From the NCBI RefSeq assembly GCF_027924185.1, contig NZ_BRVO01000003.1, positions 207,968 to 271,967 on the forward strand: DNA of 64,000 nucleotides. Reading direction: 5' to 3'. The notes below the pieces were generated by a model. The model was given only the letters and a program-made list of their open reading frames with translations. It was not told the DNA's origin and ran no database searches. This DNA comes from Neptunitalea lumnitzerae (GTDB lineage: Bacteria; Bacteroidota; Bacteroidia; Flavobacteriales; Flavobacteriaceae). Every line of letters starts with the position of its first letter. Within the stretch, counting starts at the first letter, position 1. The translations under genes were made by a program, and so were the position numbers. Shown here piece after piece: positions 52,037 through 61,771 of this stretch.

Positions 52037-52867
52037 TTACGATTCTGTAGTTTTCACAACAGTAGTTTTTGAGAACTTATCGTGCCACCCCTCTTCTGTA
52101 AAAAACGAAAGCGCATCAAAAGGAATCCATCTACAAAAAGTTCTAAGCACTATAGATTTTACTCTATTGTTTTCATAGGCAACATAAGAGTTGTTATGTA
52201 GCTTTCCTAAAGTTTGACCAAAAGACAATTCTAAAACTAAGTAGTAAATAAATCTGTATAACAGCATGAACCAGATAAAATTATCATTATAAACTAAAAC
52301 GCTTTTTAGTACATTATCAAAATCTTTAAGTATTGATATGTGAGAAATAACTAAACATGTAACAAACATATTATCTAGAAATAGATTAATAAACCTTGCC
52401 ATTTTAGAGACTTCTTTGACATCTTTTTGTGCTGCATGCTTACGCTCATAGGTAAAATACACAATACCCAAAACACAAATAGCAGTACTATACACGTGCG
52501 ATATCCAAAAGATCCATGCTCCTTCAGACGGAACATTAAAAAAGCCTATTCGGTCATCGGTAATTAGTAAACTCATGAAAAACCAACTTAATTTGAGTAT
52601 TAAAATACTATAAATTGGGACTTTAAAAATAGGCATTACAGTGAACTCTTTCTTTATAAGTATTTGTACTAGACCAATAAGAATACAAAGACCAAGAAAG
52701 TTATCAAAAAGCCAAAAAATTGCATTTACAGCACTAAATATATCGAAAAAGCTAAAATCGCCTAAAATTAATTGAGGGATATAGCCTAGTCCTGCAGCAT
52801 AATAATAAATGGTAGTAGCTAAACTTATTATTAAACAAATGACTAAAGTTTTCTTTACAATTTCCAT
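52037..52867 (-). CDS. Membrane protein with a C-terminal RDD-like domain
   Basis: This 276-residue integral membrane protein has about four N-terminal helices. A C-terminal part resembles an RDD domain: RFINLFLDNMFVTCLVI with the Arg...Asp pair in a helix, SFGQTLGKLHNNSYVA in place of RTPGK, and TFCRWIPFDALSFF. RDD domains are usually near the N-terminus, so the arrangement is unusual. It is the middle gene of the three-gene operon. The function is unknown. Confidence 0.78.
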   Translation of the reverse strand: MEIVKKTLVICLIISLATTIYYYAAGLGYIPQLILGDFSFFDIFSAVNAIFWLFDNFLGLCILIGLVQILIKKEFTVMPIFKVPIYSILILKLSWFFMSLLITDDRIGFFNVPSEGAWIFWISHVYSTAICVLGIVYFTYERKHAAQKDVKEVSKMARFINLFLDNMFVTCLVISHISILKDFDNVLKSVLVYNDNFIWFMLLYRFIYYLVLELSFGQTLGKLHNNSYVAYENNRVKSIVLRTFCRWIPFDALSFFTEEGWHDKFSKTTVVKTTES

Positions 52868-52921
52868 AAATAGTTAGGTTAGGTTGTTTACGCCTGCAAT
52901 GTAAGAATTTATCTAAAAAAT

Positions 52922-53683
52922 CTATTCTTTTTCTTCAGGGATATCATTGTATATCCATCCCTCAATATCATTTTTCATATCTTTAATGTGATACCAAATT
53001 CTTGTGCTATCTAGATTGTAAACAGATTCTCCGAAATATTGAACAGTATCATTTTCACTTATAAAACCCTGTAAATTCTTCTTGTCAGAGCTTTCATACA
53101 TACTTGCTTCTTTTAAAATTACGCCAATGCTTTTATCTTCTATAATCTCAACATGAGTGTCAGCATCTTCATCCCATAAAGAGCTAACATCTACATATTT
53201 AAAAAACAAAAACCACATTAAAAACATAGTTATTGCAATAAAAAGTGCAATACACCCTTTAAACATAAAAACAGTACGCTCAAAAATGGTAGACTTTGCA
53301 TATACATTCATCTCATTACGTACCCTACCATAACGATCATAAGAAACATATCTATCGTAGTCTCCAGAAAAAGATGGTACTTCTTGTGTAACTTTATAAA
53401 TAGGTTCTACACTAGTATAATAATATTGGGTTTTGGTTCTAGAAAAGTTTCGGAAACCTACCAATAACCAATATAATGCACCAATAAATGGAATTACGCA
53501 TGCCCCTAGAAAAGCAAGAAATGCCATAAAAATACCGCCCTCTATATATACAGCTTTATACCCTTTTTCAATCAGTTCCTCTCTATTTTTTAAAATAGGC
53601 TTAGGTCTTCTATTTTCTAAATGTACCGCGTTTTCTGTTCGGTCATCTATGAAAGATGCATCATCAAACTCTTCTTTAAACAT
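52922..53683 (-). CDS. Membrane protein with a C-terminal SH3-like domain
   Basis: This 253-residue protein has an acidic cytoplasmic N-terminus and a transmembrane pair near 52-75. A loop with several Tyr residues (YRYDRYVSYDRYG-like composition) follows, then a helix at about 150-172. A C-terminal extracytoplasmic region (about 185-253, ILKEASMYESSDKKNLQGFI ... WYHIKDMKNDIEGWIYND) resembles bacterial SH3 domains, which bind peptidoglycan or peptides. It is the first gene of the three-gene operon, and the next gene follows after 54 bp. The function is unknown. Confidence 0.78.
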   Translation of the reverse strand: MFKEEFDDASFIDDRTENAVHLENRRPKPILKNREELIEKGYKAVYIEGGIFMAFLAFLGACVIPFIGALYWLLVGFRNFSRTKTQYYYTSVEPIYKVTQEVPSFSGDYDRYVSYDRYGRVRNEMNVYAKSTIFERTVFMFKGCIALFIAITMFLMWFLFFKYVDVSSLWDEDADTHVEIIEDKSIGVILKEASMYESSDKKNLQGFISENDTVQYFGESVYNLDSTRIWYHIKDMKNDIEGWIYNDIPEEKE

Positions 53684-54029
53684 CTTTAGTGGTTTAGTTG
53701 GTTTTGGTTGTTCATGGTTATCATTAAGTATTTATCTGCCTTGCAAATCGTGAAGCATCTAAACTCAATTATCGAGTAAATATAATATAAAAGGCTAATT
53801 GTAAGATAAATTAGCTATTAAATTGTGTACTATATAAAAGTTTATCTTTATTCTGTAATTGTGATACCAGTAACCTGTAACCTTATCATAAAGACTCTTA
53901 AAAACAAGTCATCAAAGCATTTCATCTCGATTATAGTAATGCTTTAGCATAAGGCTCTACCTTAACCGATACCCGGGAATTACGCTTTAATGTAAATATT
54001 GGATATTATTTTTAAAAAGATTCTTTTAT
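53684..54029. other. Intergenic region, 346 bp
   Basis: I find no gene here. The inverted repeat GCTAATT/AATTAGC at 53794-53815, followed by CTTTTATATT on the minus strand, could be a weak terminator for the 54030-55931 gene pair. The part near 53740-53770 should hold the promoter of the 53683 gene; a weak -7-like sequence lies at 53744. Confidence 0.5.
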
Positions 54030-54602
54030 TTACTCTCCACAATGCAGGTAGCTTTCTAGGGCTTTTTGCCAAGAGGCCTCACTATCCAAATCAGCTACTA
54101 AACCATCGTCATCAGTTCCGGTATTTATAAAAGCCTTCATACCGTGCTGAATCATATACTTTGGATAATAGTCTGGCATTCCTATTTTCTGAATAATTGC
54201 ACAGTTTTTCACTAAATTTTCTGTACCCTGATTAAATTCTAGCTCAAAATTACTAATCAATTCCTTTTGAGCACGTTCTTCTAAATTCATTAATAAAGAC
54301 TGATTTCTCACTTGTATAGCTTGGTGCGCACTTTTATCTGATACCCTATAGGTATCAAACCTACCAAATACACCTGCTATAGCAAATAATTTAGCTGCCT
54401 TGTTATAATCTTCTTTATCTAAACACGCCTTCATCCCCATTAAAATATCCATAGGCGTATGCTTATTGGTTACTTCAGAAAGCTCTACACATCCACATGG
54501 GTTTTCTGATTCTAAATTACCTTCAGTTTTATAATTTTTTTGCTCTTGTGCATATCCACAAAAACTGATGATAAGAACAAATAGACACACAAATTTTTTC
54601 AT
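54030..54602 (-). CDS. Secreted helical protein of unknown function
   Basis: This 190-residue exported protein has a signal peptide (1-18) and a helical mature part. Four cysteines are visible (NPCGCVELSE, MKACLDKE, KNCAIIQK and YLHCGE), suggesting two disulfides. A central AAKLFAIAGVFGRFDTYRV segment resembles small-residue repeat helices. No known domain is recognised. It follows the larger lipoprotein gene by 30 bp and is probably cotranscribed with it. Confidence 0.78.
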   Translation of the reverse strand: MKKFVCLFVLIISFCGYAQEQKNYKTEGNLESENPCGCVELSEVTNKHTPMDILMGMKACLDKEDYNKAAKLFAIAGVFGRFDTYRVSDKSAHQAIQVRNQSLLMNLEERAQKELISNFELEFNQGTENLVKNCAIIQKIGMPDYYPKYMIQHGMKAFINTGTDDDGLVADLDSEASWQKALESYLHCGE

Positions 54603-54632
54603 GATGTAAGTTTTAAATGACGAGTAAAAATG

Positions 54633-55931
54633 TTACTCTGTTAGCTTTTTGGCTTTATTCCAAAGGTTCTCACCTTCTTCTTTAAGTGATTCAGTTGCAC
54701 TGTACGTACTCAAATCTTCTGTAAACTCCTTAAAATTTTCAATGGCTTCACTAATTTCTTCAGCGTTAGGTACCTCATTATCTTTTAGTACTTTTTCCCA
54801 ATCTATCTTCGCTAGTTTCGCAAACATATACTTGGTGGCTATTTTACTCATAAAATACCTATCATACACTCTGTTAAGTACTTCATCTGACTTTCTGCTT
54901 TCTAAATACGCTATAGCCTCGTCAATACTTTCTTTCTCATCATTATCTAATAATGTACTCGTCTTTAATTTTCGCAACGATGCAATAGCCTTTTGGTGCT
55001 GCTCTCTTTTTAGATGCACATAAACCTCTATCATCCATACCACCTCACTTTCTACCCCCAGTGTATGTGAATCTTCTAAAAACACTTCAAAGTCTTGTAG
55101 GGCTCTTTCTTCATCTATAGCACGATCCATCATCAGTCTGTCAAACCCTCTAAATAAATGATTAATTGAATGAAACCCAACGTGAGCATCTGCATCTGAT
55201 AATTTATACCAACCAAATAACGCTTTTGTAAACGGAAATCGTATATTTTTATGCGTATTTAACCAATTTATATTGTCAGATATTTCTTTTTCGGACAAAT
55301 AAAACAACTGCTTTTCAAAAAACACAAGCCCTCTTAAATATTGCAATAATCCTTTTAATTCCCCATCTGGCAACTTCTCTGTTTGAGTTTCTGAACATTC
55401 ATACAGCGCAATCTCCTTCCCTATATTTTTGCTTAAAAGCGTCACAACACTAAGGGCTGCATGTTCAGAAGTTTCTAATAGTACCTTTTCCTCTCCTACT
55501 AAGTACGGGTTAGGTTTAGTAATTGTTGAATCTTCTAAGACACGTACTGCCTCAAGTACTGTTGGGTATATATCTTCATCTGTTTTCTCTACAAACTCTT
55601 CAATCTTTTTATAATCTTTGTAAATGGTATAATACTCCATTAATGATAAATCTTCATCATCCTTTGTAATAACATCTGTAATATTTTGCATACTCTCTTG
55701 ATAAGGTTTAAAACTTTCTATATCCTCATCTTTAGCTACAGAAGACCTTAGAGCTATTTTAGCAAACTTGTAAATATTTACCTTGTAGCTGTCTAACAAT
55801 TCTGCCAATGCATCCTTATCCTCTTGTAATAAAACTTCGTCTGTTTTTTCGGGCTGAGTACAATTAACCAAAGTGAATGCTACACATACCACACAAATTT
55901 TTAGATACTGTTGAATATTGAAAAGTCTCAT
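54633..55931 (-). CDS. Large helical lipoprotein of unknown function
   Basis: This 432-residue lipoprotein has lipobox TLVNC with Cys24 and an almost entirely helical, Glu/Lys/Leu-rich mature part (LLEDSHTLGVESEVVWMIEV and similar). Repeated helix pairs are reminiscent of TPR or Sel1-like scaffolds, but no repeat consensus is clear. It heads a two-gene operon with the secreted cysteine-containing protein. A role in protein-protein contacts in the envelope is a guess from fold only. Confidence 0.78.
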   Translation of the reverse strand: MRLFNIQQYLKICVVCVAFTLVNCTQPEKTDEVLLQEDKDALAELLDSYKVNIYKFAKIALRSSVAKDEDIESFKPYQESMQNITDVITKDDEDLSLMEYYTIYKDYKKIEEFVEKTDEDIYPTVLEAVRVLEDSTITKPNPYLVGEEKVLLETSEHAALSVVTLLSKNIGKEIALYECSETQTEKLPDGELKGLLQYLRGLVFFEKQLFYLSEKEISDNINWLNTHKNIRFPFTKALFGWYKLSDADAHVGFHSINHLFRGFDRLMMDRAIDEERALQDFEVFLEDSHTLGVESEVVWMIEVYVHLKREQHQKAIASLRKLKTSTLLDNDEKESIDEAIAYLESRKSDEVLNRVYDRYFMSKIATKYMFAKLAKIDWEKVLKDNEVPNAEEISEAIENFKEFTEDLSTYSATESLKEEGENLWNKAKKLTE

Positions 55932-56133
55932 TGAATAACGTATATACTACTTTAAAAAATAAGTTAATTCTTGCTAAAATACATTATTTCCCATGGTTTT
56001 TGTAGTAAACCTTTCAGAATAAAAAGAGGCGATAATTAGGCAATTGGTAACTAGTAAATTAGCTTTTAATACTTAGAAGAATTTAACATTGGAAATATTA
56101 AGCTCTCTACCAATGAGATAAAAATAAAAAATA

Positions 56134-57342
56134 CTATCTAATAAACACCTTTTCTGAAAAAGAATTACTACTAGTTGCTACATAAATGATATACATGCCT
56201 TTTGCCAAATGTGAAGTATTTATTTTAGTAATATTCCCGTTTAAAACAGCTACTTGTTTCCCTTGTACATCATACAAAGTAATACTACTTATTGGGGTAC
56301 TACTGGTATTTTCTATAAGAAGTTCATCTTCCCGCGCGTGGTTTATGAAGCGTATTTCTGGTTGTGTTACTGCTACATCTGAAGTTGCCAACCCTTCTAC
56401 ATTGGTAGTCTTATAAATCATTCCGTTATCACCTAATACAAACCCAAGATTACCACTAAAAATAGCAATCTTTCTAATGGTATGGCTAAGGGTAACATCA
56501 GTTTCCCAAGCTTGAAAATCTTGTTGAGAATTTAAGGTGGTGCTAAAACTTCCTAGTAGCAAATTATCTGCTATAATTTCACAGTAATTAGCAAAGGCAG
56601 AACCATTAGCACCATCATACCCCATGTGGGTCCAACTAATTCCGTTATCGGTACTCACCTGTGTTGCCGCCGGATAGGTATAATGCACTACCAACGTTGT
56701 ACCAAATGATTTTATTACTGCATTGGTTGACTGATTTTGACCAAACTCAGTTGGGTATCCGCTTAATTGCGTAAAGGTGGTGCCCCCGTCAGTAGATTTA
56801 TATATGCTATCAAAGGCAGAATTTATGCATACAATTTCATTATTGTTGACCCCATAGGTACCTACACTTGCCATAAGAACTGCTAAGGTAGTTGGTGTCC
56901 ATTTTTTTAAAGCATAGTTATCATTTGCATCCAGAAAATAAATAGCGTTGTTAGCATATTGTACGTTATACGGACTAAAACTTATAGTAGTTATCGACCA
57001 ATTTACACCACTATCGGCCGAGTGTAAAAGTAGATCTCCCCCATTTAATTTTGCAAATGCGTACACTTCATTAGCAATACTATGAATGGCATAAATAGCT
57101 AGGTTAGCTTGTGAAAACACGGTAGTCCAGTTTTCGCCACCATCAGTAGTTTTTAGTATTACTCCATTCCCCTCAGGGGCATTGTACACATCTCCTCCTC
57201 CCGAGCAAAATCCAGTAGTAGCATTTATCATTACTATATCTTTTAAGCGTTGAGTAGTATTAGAGTTCACCTGATACCATGATTGTGCATAGCTACCAAT
57301 GGCTAGCAAACAAAAGCAATAAAAGAATAAACGCTTTTTCAT
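56134..57342 (-). CDS. Secreted beta-propeller protein (YCF48/BNR-like) with T9SS type A sorting domain
   Basis: This 402-residue exported protein has a signal peptide (1-19). A beta-propeller follows, built of Asp-box-like units (TTDGGENW, SADSGVNW, STDGGTTF, STDNGISW; about 20-320), similar to YCF48-type or BNR repeats. A C-terminal T9SS type A sorting domain (about 330-402) has ITLYDVQGKQVAVLNG and KGMYIIYVAT and ends in EKVFIR. It is probably surface-exposed or released. It carries no catalytic signature, so binding rather than catalysis is likely. Confidence 0.88.
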   Translation of the reverse strand: MKKRLFFYCFCLLAIGSYAQSWYQVNSNTTQRLKDIVMINATTGFCSGGGDVYNAPEGNGVILKTTDGGENWTTVFSQANLAIYAIHSIANEVYAFAKLNGGDLLLHSADSGVNWSITTISFSPYNVQYANNAIYFLDANDNYALKKWTPTTLAVLMASVGTYGVNNNEIVCINSAFDSIYKSTDGGTTFTQLSGYPTEFGQNQSTNAVIKSFGTTLVVHYTYPAATQVSTDNGISWTHMGYDGANGSAFANYCEIIADNLLLGSFSTTLNSQQDFQAWETDVTLSHTIRKIAIFSGNLGFVLGDNGMIYKTTNVEGLATSDVAVTQPEIRFINHAREDELLIENTSSTPISSITLYDVQGKQVAVLNGNITKINTSHLAKGMYIIYVATSSNSFSEKVFIR

Positions 57343-57579
57343 ATACGCTATAATTGAGTTTAACGCTCGAATTGATTTAATTTAAAAATGCACTCCTAAG
57401 ATTCAATGCTAAGTGAACCAACCGCAAAGCTAATCTTTAACTTTTTTGAAGCTAACAAAACTAAATTACATTTAAAATACACTGCATCATTATGGTTAAC
57501 TAACCAATTGATTATCTCAAACTTACATAAAAAAAATGAAATAAAGAAGCAGGTAACAATCACTATAACAACATGCTAA

Positions 57580-58068
57580 CTAAGACACAGCCTTAACTGC
57601 TGCAATAATAGTCTCAGATTGTAATTTAATTTGAGCTTGTAATTTTTCTGAGAGAATAGGTAAATTATCAAAATCAGGATGATTATCTATACCTATCACT
57701 ACAATTGCATAAGGGTGCAACTGTAAATACGTTGAATTTAATTGACTATCTTTAAGCACATTCAAATAATGCTGGTGTACCTTTTTGGTATTACCTAACA
57801 ACCAAACTTCAAAACGCATTTCTACGTGGTTTAGCACTATACCTAATTTTAGTTTTTTACTTTTTAAAAAATCATTCGAAAAATAAAAATAGGTATAATC
57901 TAAGTAACCATGTAAGATACCTGTAAAGCTATAAACATCAGTAAATTGATTGATACAGTCGGTTCGTAAATTCATAACAAATTTCACCAACTCATTATAG
58001 GCAATTAAAATATCACCTTTTTGCAGTTGTTCTTTATAAACAGCAACATACTGGTTTAAGTTTTTCAT
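57580..58068 (-). CDS. Conserved soluble protein, possibly DUF7000
   Basis: This 162-residue cytosolic protein has no signal peptide. It has alternating helices and strands with recognisable blocks KGDILIAYNELVKFVMNLRT, YSFTGILHGYLDYTYFYF and HVEMRFEVWLLG. The pattern matches what I remember as DUF7000, but I cannot verify that. No catalytic residues stand out. It is a single gene among envelope-protein genes. Confidence 0.78.
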   Translation of the reverse strand: MKNLNQYVAVYKEQLQKGDILIAYNELVKFVMNLRTDCINQFTDVYSFTGILHGYLDYTYFYFSNDFLKSKKLKLGIVLNHVEMRFEVWLLGNTKKVHQHYLNVLKDSQLNSTYLQLHPYAIVVIGIDNHPDFDNLPILSEKLQAQIKLQSETIIAAVKAVS

Positions 58069-58157
58069 AAAATAAATCTAAACAAGAATCTGCGAAAATT
58101 AAAAAATCATTTGAATACGCACTTCCTTTTCAAATATACCAATTTACTTAAACTCCT

Positions 58158-58574
58158 CTAAAGTTCCACAAACACCAATTCTGGCCCGTCTACATGAAGT
58201 TTTGATAGTCTAATTTCACCCTCTTCATAATTATAAAAATACCACATTGACTCATCTATATATACTACCTGAGTGTAGACAACCCCCATTGCGTTTGCTT
58301 CATATTCATAGGTATAAATTCCATTTGTATAACCTGCATTATCTCCACCCGACACCTCCAAAGTACCATCTGAATTAAATGTATATACAATATTCTGATC
58401 TGAATAATCTATAGAATCCTCAGAAGAACTTCCTCCTTCTAAGCCGTAAAATCTAGCTTCCATCAACTGCCAAGTACCTTCAACGGGGGTTACAACTCTA
58501 TTTGAATCTTCATCGTTATCTGAGCAGTTCACTAAAAGAAATCCTACTAATAGTAGCGATATTATTTTTTTCAT
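58158..58574 (-). CDS. Lipocalin-like lipoprotein
   Basis: This 138-residue lipoprotein has lipobox LLVNC with Cys17 and an acidic spacer. A small beta-barrel domain begins with VEGTWQLMEARFYG and includes YTFNSDGTLEVSGGDNAGY. These are hallmarks of the lipocalin-like lipoproteins frequent in Flavobacteriaceae. It probably sits in the outer membrane; its ligand is unknown. It is a single gene. Confidence 0.85.
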   Translation of the reverse strand: MKKIISLLLVGFLLVNCSDNDEDSNRVVTPVEGTWQLMEARFYGLEGGSSSEDSIDYSDQNIVYTFNSDGTLEVSGGDNAGYTNGIYTYEYEANAMGVVYTQVVYIDESMWYFYNYEEGEIRLSKLHVDGPELVFVEL

Positions 58575-58683
58575 AAGTCTGTTTTATTGTAGATGCTATA
58601 GCCCTATAAAGGTTGCGTTCTTCAACCTACTATATCAACTTGAGGTAACAATCTTTAAAGTAATCCCCCCATGGATATACTCT

Positions 58684-59241
58684 CTATTGTTTAGTAAGAG
58701 CTCCACCAGAAATGTGTGTGCCGTTTACAGTATAAAGCAACCTACCCTCTTCTAAAAAAAAGCCCGTACGCACTACCCCTTCTACCCTACCGGTAGAAAG
58801 AAGTACCGTGTAAAATAACTTTGTTTGTTTTGGTGGTATCGTAGCGTTTAGTTTAGTAGCTTTACCCAAGTGGGTATCTAAAAAATCTTCTACTGAAAAA
58901 CCATAATTAAACTCAGTTGCTTTGGCTAAGGTCATTTCAGCTGCTGGCACAAATATATTAAAATCTATACCAGGTGCGGTGGGTACTATAAAACTATTGG
59001 CTGAAAAATCAATGTTCATCGTTAACGCAGTAGTGCTATGGTTACTAATACATGTGTAAAACACTAAATAAGCATATTCTCTACCATTTACCGCTGTATA
59101 TGTTAACCCACCTTTAGGGTAACTATTCTGTATCGTAATCCCATTATAGGCACCTTCTGTATATGTGTATTCCGTATGATAATTTTGACCTAAAACAGGT
59201 AAGGAACACAAGAGCATCATAAGAGGTATAAATAGTTTCAT
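58684..59241 (-). CDS. Secreted protein of unknown function
   Basis: This 185-residue exported protein has a signal peptide (1-18, MLLCSLPVLGQ) and a beta-rich, Thr/Tyr-rich mature part. It contains NSYPKGGLTYTAVNGREYAY and KQTKLFYTVLLSTGRVEGVVRTGF, resembling an immunoglobulin-like fold. Only one cysteine is seen (YTCIS). No known domain is recognised. It is divergent from the T9SS type B protein gene. Confidence 0.75.
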   Translation of the reverse strand: MKLFIPLMMLLCSLPVLGQNYHTEYTYTEGAYNGITIQNSYPKGGLTYTAVNGREYAYLVFYTCISNHSTTALTMNIDFSANSFIVPTAPGIDFNIFVPAAEMTLAKATEFNYGFSVEDFLDTHLGKATKLNATIPPKQTKLFYTVLLSTGRVEGVVRTGFFLEEGRLLYTVNGTHISGGALTKQ

Positions 59242-59597
59242 TAGCTATAATTTTTTAATAATACATACAGAATTTAATCCCTATTATTTACACGGCTACT
59301 CTGCTACCTTCTTTAAAATCCAAGTAGTTATGGTGTTAAACACCTTATTAACTATTTTTCAAAAATAATGAAATAAATCACTGAATTCTTACATTCAAAG
59401 GACCTTTTTACATTAAAACAATAACTCTTTAGCTTATTTTCTGTTAAAAGCCAGCAATAACTGTATTTCAATTTTTCATAAAAATGATTAAAACCACTTA
59501 CTTTTACAGTGGATAAATATCCGATTAACTTTAATTTAATCATTTATAAACGTCCTATTGGTTAATAACTAGTAGTTTCGCCGTCCAATTTTTTTAT
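59242..59597. other. Divergent intergenic region, 356 bp
   Basis: I see no convincing gene here. A short 63-codon frame at 59352-59543 on the minus strand has no signs of coding. A perfect palindrome GGTGTTAAACACC at 59332-59344 may be an operator for one of the flanking divergent genes. No clear TTG/TAnnTTTG promoter pair is visible; TAGTTTCG at about 59573 is the best -7 match for the plus-strand gene. Confidence 0.5.
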
Positions 59598-61475
59598 ATG
59601 AATACAAAACACTCCTTTCAAAGTCACCTTTTCTTACTACTTTCTTTATTTGCATTTACCTTATTTTCAGCCAAAGCGCAATGTACCCCACCAACTATTG
59701 CAAGCATGAGTCCGGTTGAAGGTCCCGCAGGTACCGTAGTTGCTATTTCTGGTAGCGGTTTTACCAATGCGCTAACTATTTCTATAAACAACATAACGGT
59801 TTCCAATTATACCTTAATTTCAAGTAACCTTATTCAACTAACTGTTCCGGAAGGTGCTGCTACAGCTAGTATACAACTTACTGAAGGAAGTTGCACGGCT
59901 AACACTCCGAGCTTTACAGTACTCAATTCTGATTGCGAAGTTCAAGGTGGTGAGATTTATATTTCGGAAGTATACGATCATGATGAAGGAGATTATGGTA
60001 TGATTGAATTGTACAATCCTTCTAATACCCCAGTTACTTTCAACGGTGCGTATGAATTTCAACGTGCAGGTGATATAGGTGGTCCTATTAGTGCTCCGTA
60101 CACTACGGTATTACCTGGTACAATTGGTGCTGGCGAAACCTATTTTATTCAACTGGGTTCTAACAGTGGATGTAGCAGTAGCTTGGTAGGCGATGTTACT
60201 TTACCATCGGGTATTAACGAGGATGATGAATTTTTTCTGGTAAAAAACAGTACTGTGATAGATGTTGCTAGAGCTCCCGATTATAGAGGATACACTATTA
60301 TTAGAAATGCAAATGCGACTGCACCAACGGCTACTTTTATCAATACCGATTGGACGTACACTACAAACGACTGTACGAACCTAGGCATCCATACCGATAA
60401 CAATACTGGTACTGGTGGTGCCCTTACTACTATTGATACGCATCCGCAAGATTCAGCTACTTGCGAAAACGGAATGGTTTCTTTTACTGTTACTCTAGAT
60501 GACCCAACAGTGGCTACCTTTACCTACCAATGGTATATATTAGATGCATCGGGTAACTGGATAGCTGTAACCAACAATAGTACCTATAGCGGCGCTACTA
60601 CAGATACGCTAACCATTGATAATGCTACCAATACCTTAAATGAAAATCAATATTATTGCGAAATTACCTCTGCTACTTGTACATTGGTAAGTAATGCGGC
60701 TATTTTAAAAGTAACTAGCTTAGAAGCGCCAACTGTTACCGTTACGCAACCCGATTGTAACACCCTTAGTACTATAGAAATTACAGCTCCATTAGGTGCT
60801 ACTATTACATATAGTATTGATGGTTTTAACTACCAAAGTGCTACTACTTTTACCGATTTAGCTACCGGAACCTATACCGTATATGTACAAAACACCAATG
60901 GGTGTAACGCAGAAACTTCAGGAGTAGAGATTGAAGCCTTAACACTACCTACAGTGCTAACCGAACAAGGCTGCCAAGAAATTATGGGTTCACAAAGCTA
61001 TATATTAGAAGTACTACCTGCTACCAATAACAATGTTACCTATACCTGGGAAAATGAACAAGGCGACACGGTAGGTAGCAACCAAGCTACCTTTAACGTA
61101 ACTACCTATGTTGCCAACAATTTTATAGACAGTGCCGACTTCCCCTTAACGTTTTATGCTACTGTTACCAGTGGAAATTGTGAGGTTACTGAAGTATTTA
61201 CGGTAAACGGTATTTTTTGTGAAATTCCGGAAGGAATATCTCCTAACAACGATACCCGAAATGATAACTTTGATTTACAGGGATTAGCGGTACAACACCT
61301 AAAAATATTTAACCGTTATGGTACCGAGGTGTACCAAAAAAACAATTATACCAACCAGTGGCATGGCCAAACCGATAACGGACAAGCCTTACCTACAGGT
61401 ACATATTTCTATTATATACAAACCACAACCGGAGAAGAACTAACCGGTTATGTATACGTTAACAGAGAAAACTAA
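59598..61475 (+). CDS. Surface protein with TIG, lamin-tail and T9SS type B (CHU_C) domains
   Basis: This 625-residue cell-surface protein of the type IX secretion system has a signal peptide (about 1-28). An IPT/TIG domain (about 30-110, MSPVEGPAGTVVAISGSGF) is followed by a lamin-tail-like domain (about 115-250, IYISEVYDHDEGDYGMIELY). Ig-like and SprB-like repeats lie at about 270-460. The C-terminal gliding-motility-type sorting domain (about 540-625) has ISPNNDTRNDNFD, IFNRYGTEVYQ and LPTGTYFYYI. It is likely an adhesin or extracellular matrix component. It is a single gene with its own terminator. Confidence 0.9.
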   Translation: MNTKHSFQSHLFLLLSLFAFTLFSAKAQCTPPTIASMSPVEGPAGTVVAISGSGFTNALTISINNITVSNYTLISSNLIQLTVPEGAATASIQLTEGSCTANTPSFTVLNSDCEVQGGEIYISEVYDHDEGDYGMIELYNPSNTPVTFNGAYEFQRAGDIGGPISAPYTTVLPGTIGAGETYFIQLGSNSGCSSSLVGDVTLPSGINEDDEFFLVKNSTVIDVARAPDYRGYTIIRNANATAPTATFINTDWTYTTNDCTNLGIHTDNNTGTGGALTTIDTHPQDSATCENGMVSFTVTLDDPTVATFTYQWYILDASGNWIAVTNNSTYSGATTDTLTIDNATNTLNENQYYCEITSATCTLVSNAAILKVTSLEAPTVTVTQPDCNTLSTIEITAPLGATITYSIDGFNYQSATTFTDLATGTYTVYVQNTNGCNAETSGVEIEALTLPTVLTEQGCQEIMGSQSYILEVLPATNNNVTYTWENEQGDTVGSNQATFNVTTYVANNFIDSADFPLTFYATVTSGNCEVTEVFTVNGIFCEIPEGISPNNDTRNDNFDLQGLAVQHLKIFNRYGTEVYQKNNYTNQWHGQTDNGQALPTGTYFYYIQTTTGEELTGYVYVNREN

Positions 61476-61497
61476 CTACTACATATATTTATATTGA

Positions 61498-61531
61498 AAA
61501 AGCGGTTTAAGGTAATCCTTAAACCGCTTTT
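61498..61531 (+). terminator. Rho-independent terminator of the T9SS type B gene
   Basis: A perfect 15-bp stem AAAAGCGGTTTAAGG/CCTTAAACCGCTTTT (61498-61512 with 61517-61531, loop TAAT) is followed by GTTTTAT. Confidence 0.93.
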
Positions 61532-61771
61532 GTTTTATAACACTATCTGTTATTAACAATCAGTGATTCTATTCCTGCTTCAAAAAAGAAATAAAAATTC
61601 TTTTTATCATATACATTGCCATACCTATTGAAAGTAGAAAATACGTACTACTTATATTTCTCCTATGCTTTGATAGAAATCATATTTACGCCAAAACACT
61701 TTTGCTAATTTTATGTATAGTTAATCACCCTAGCAATTATGCAAATTAAAGGTTGATATATAGAAGGAACC

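Noticed and set aside
59352..59543. 63-codon open frame on the minus strand
   Set aside because: Its composition matches random AT-rich DNA. It has no signal peptide, domain or plausible promoter, and it sits in a divergent promoter region.
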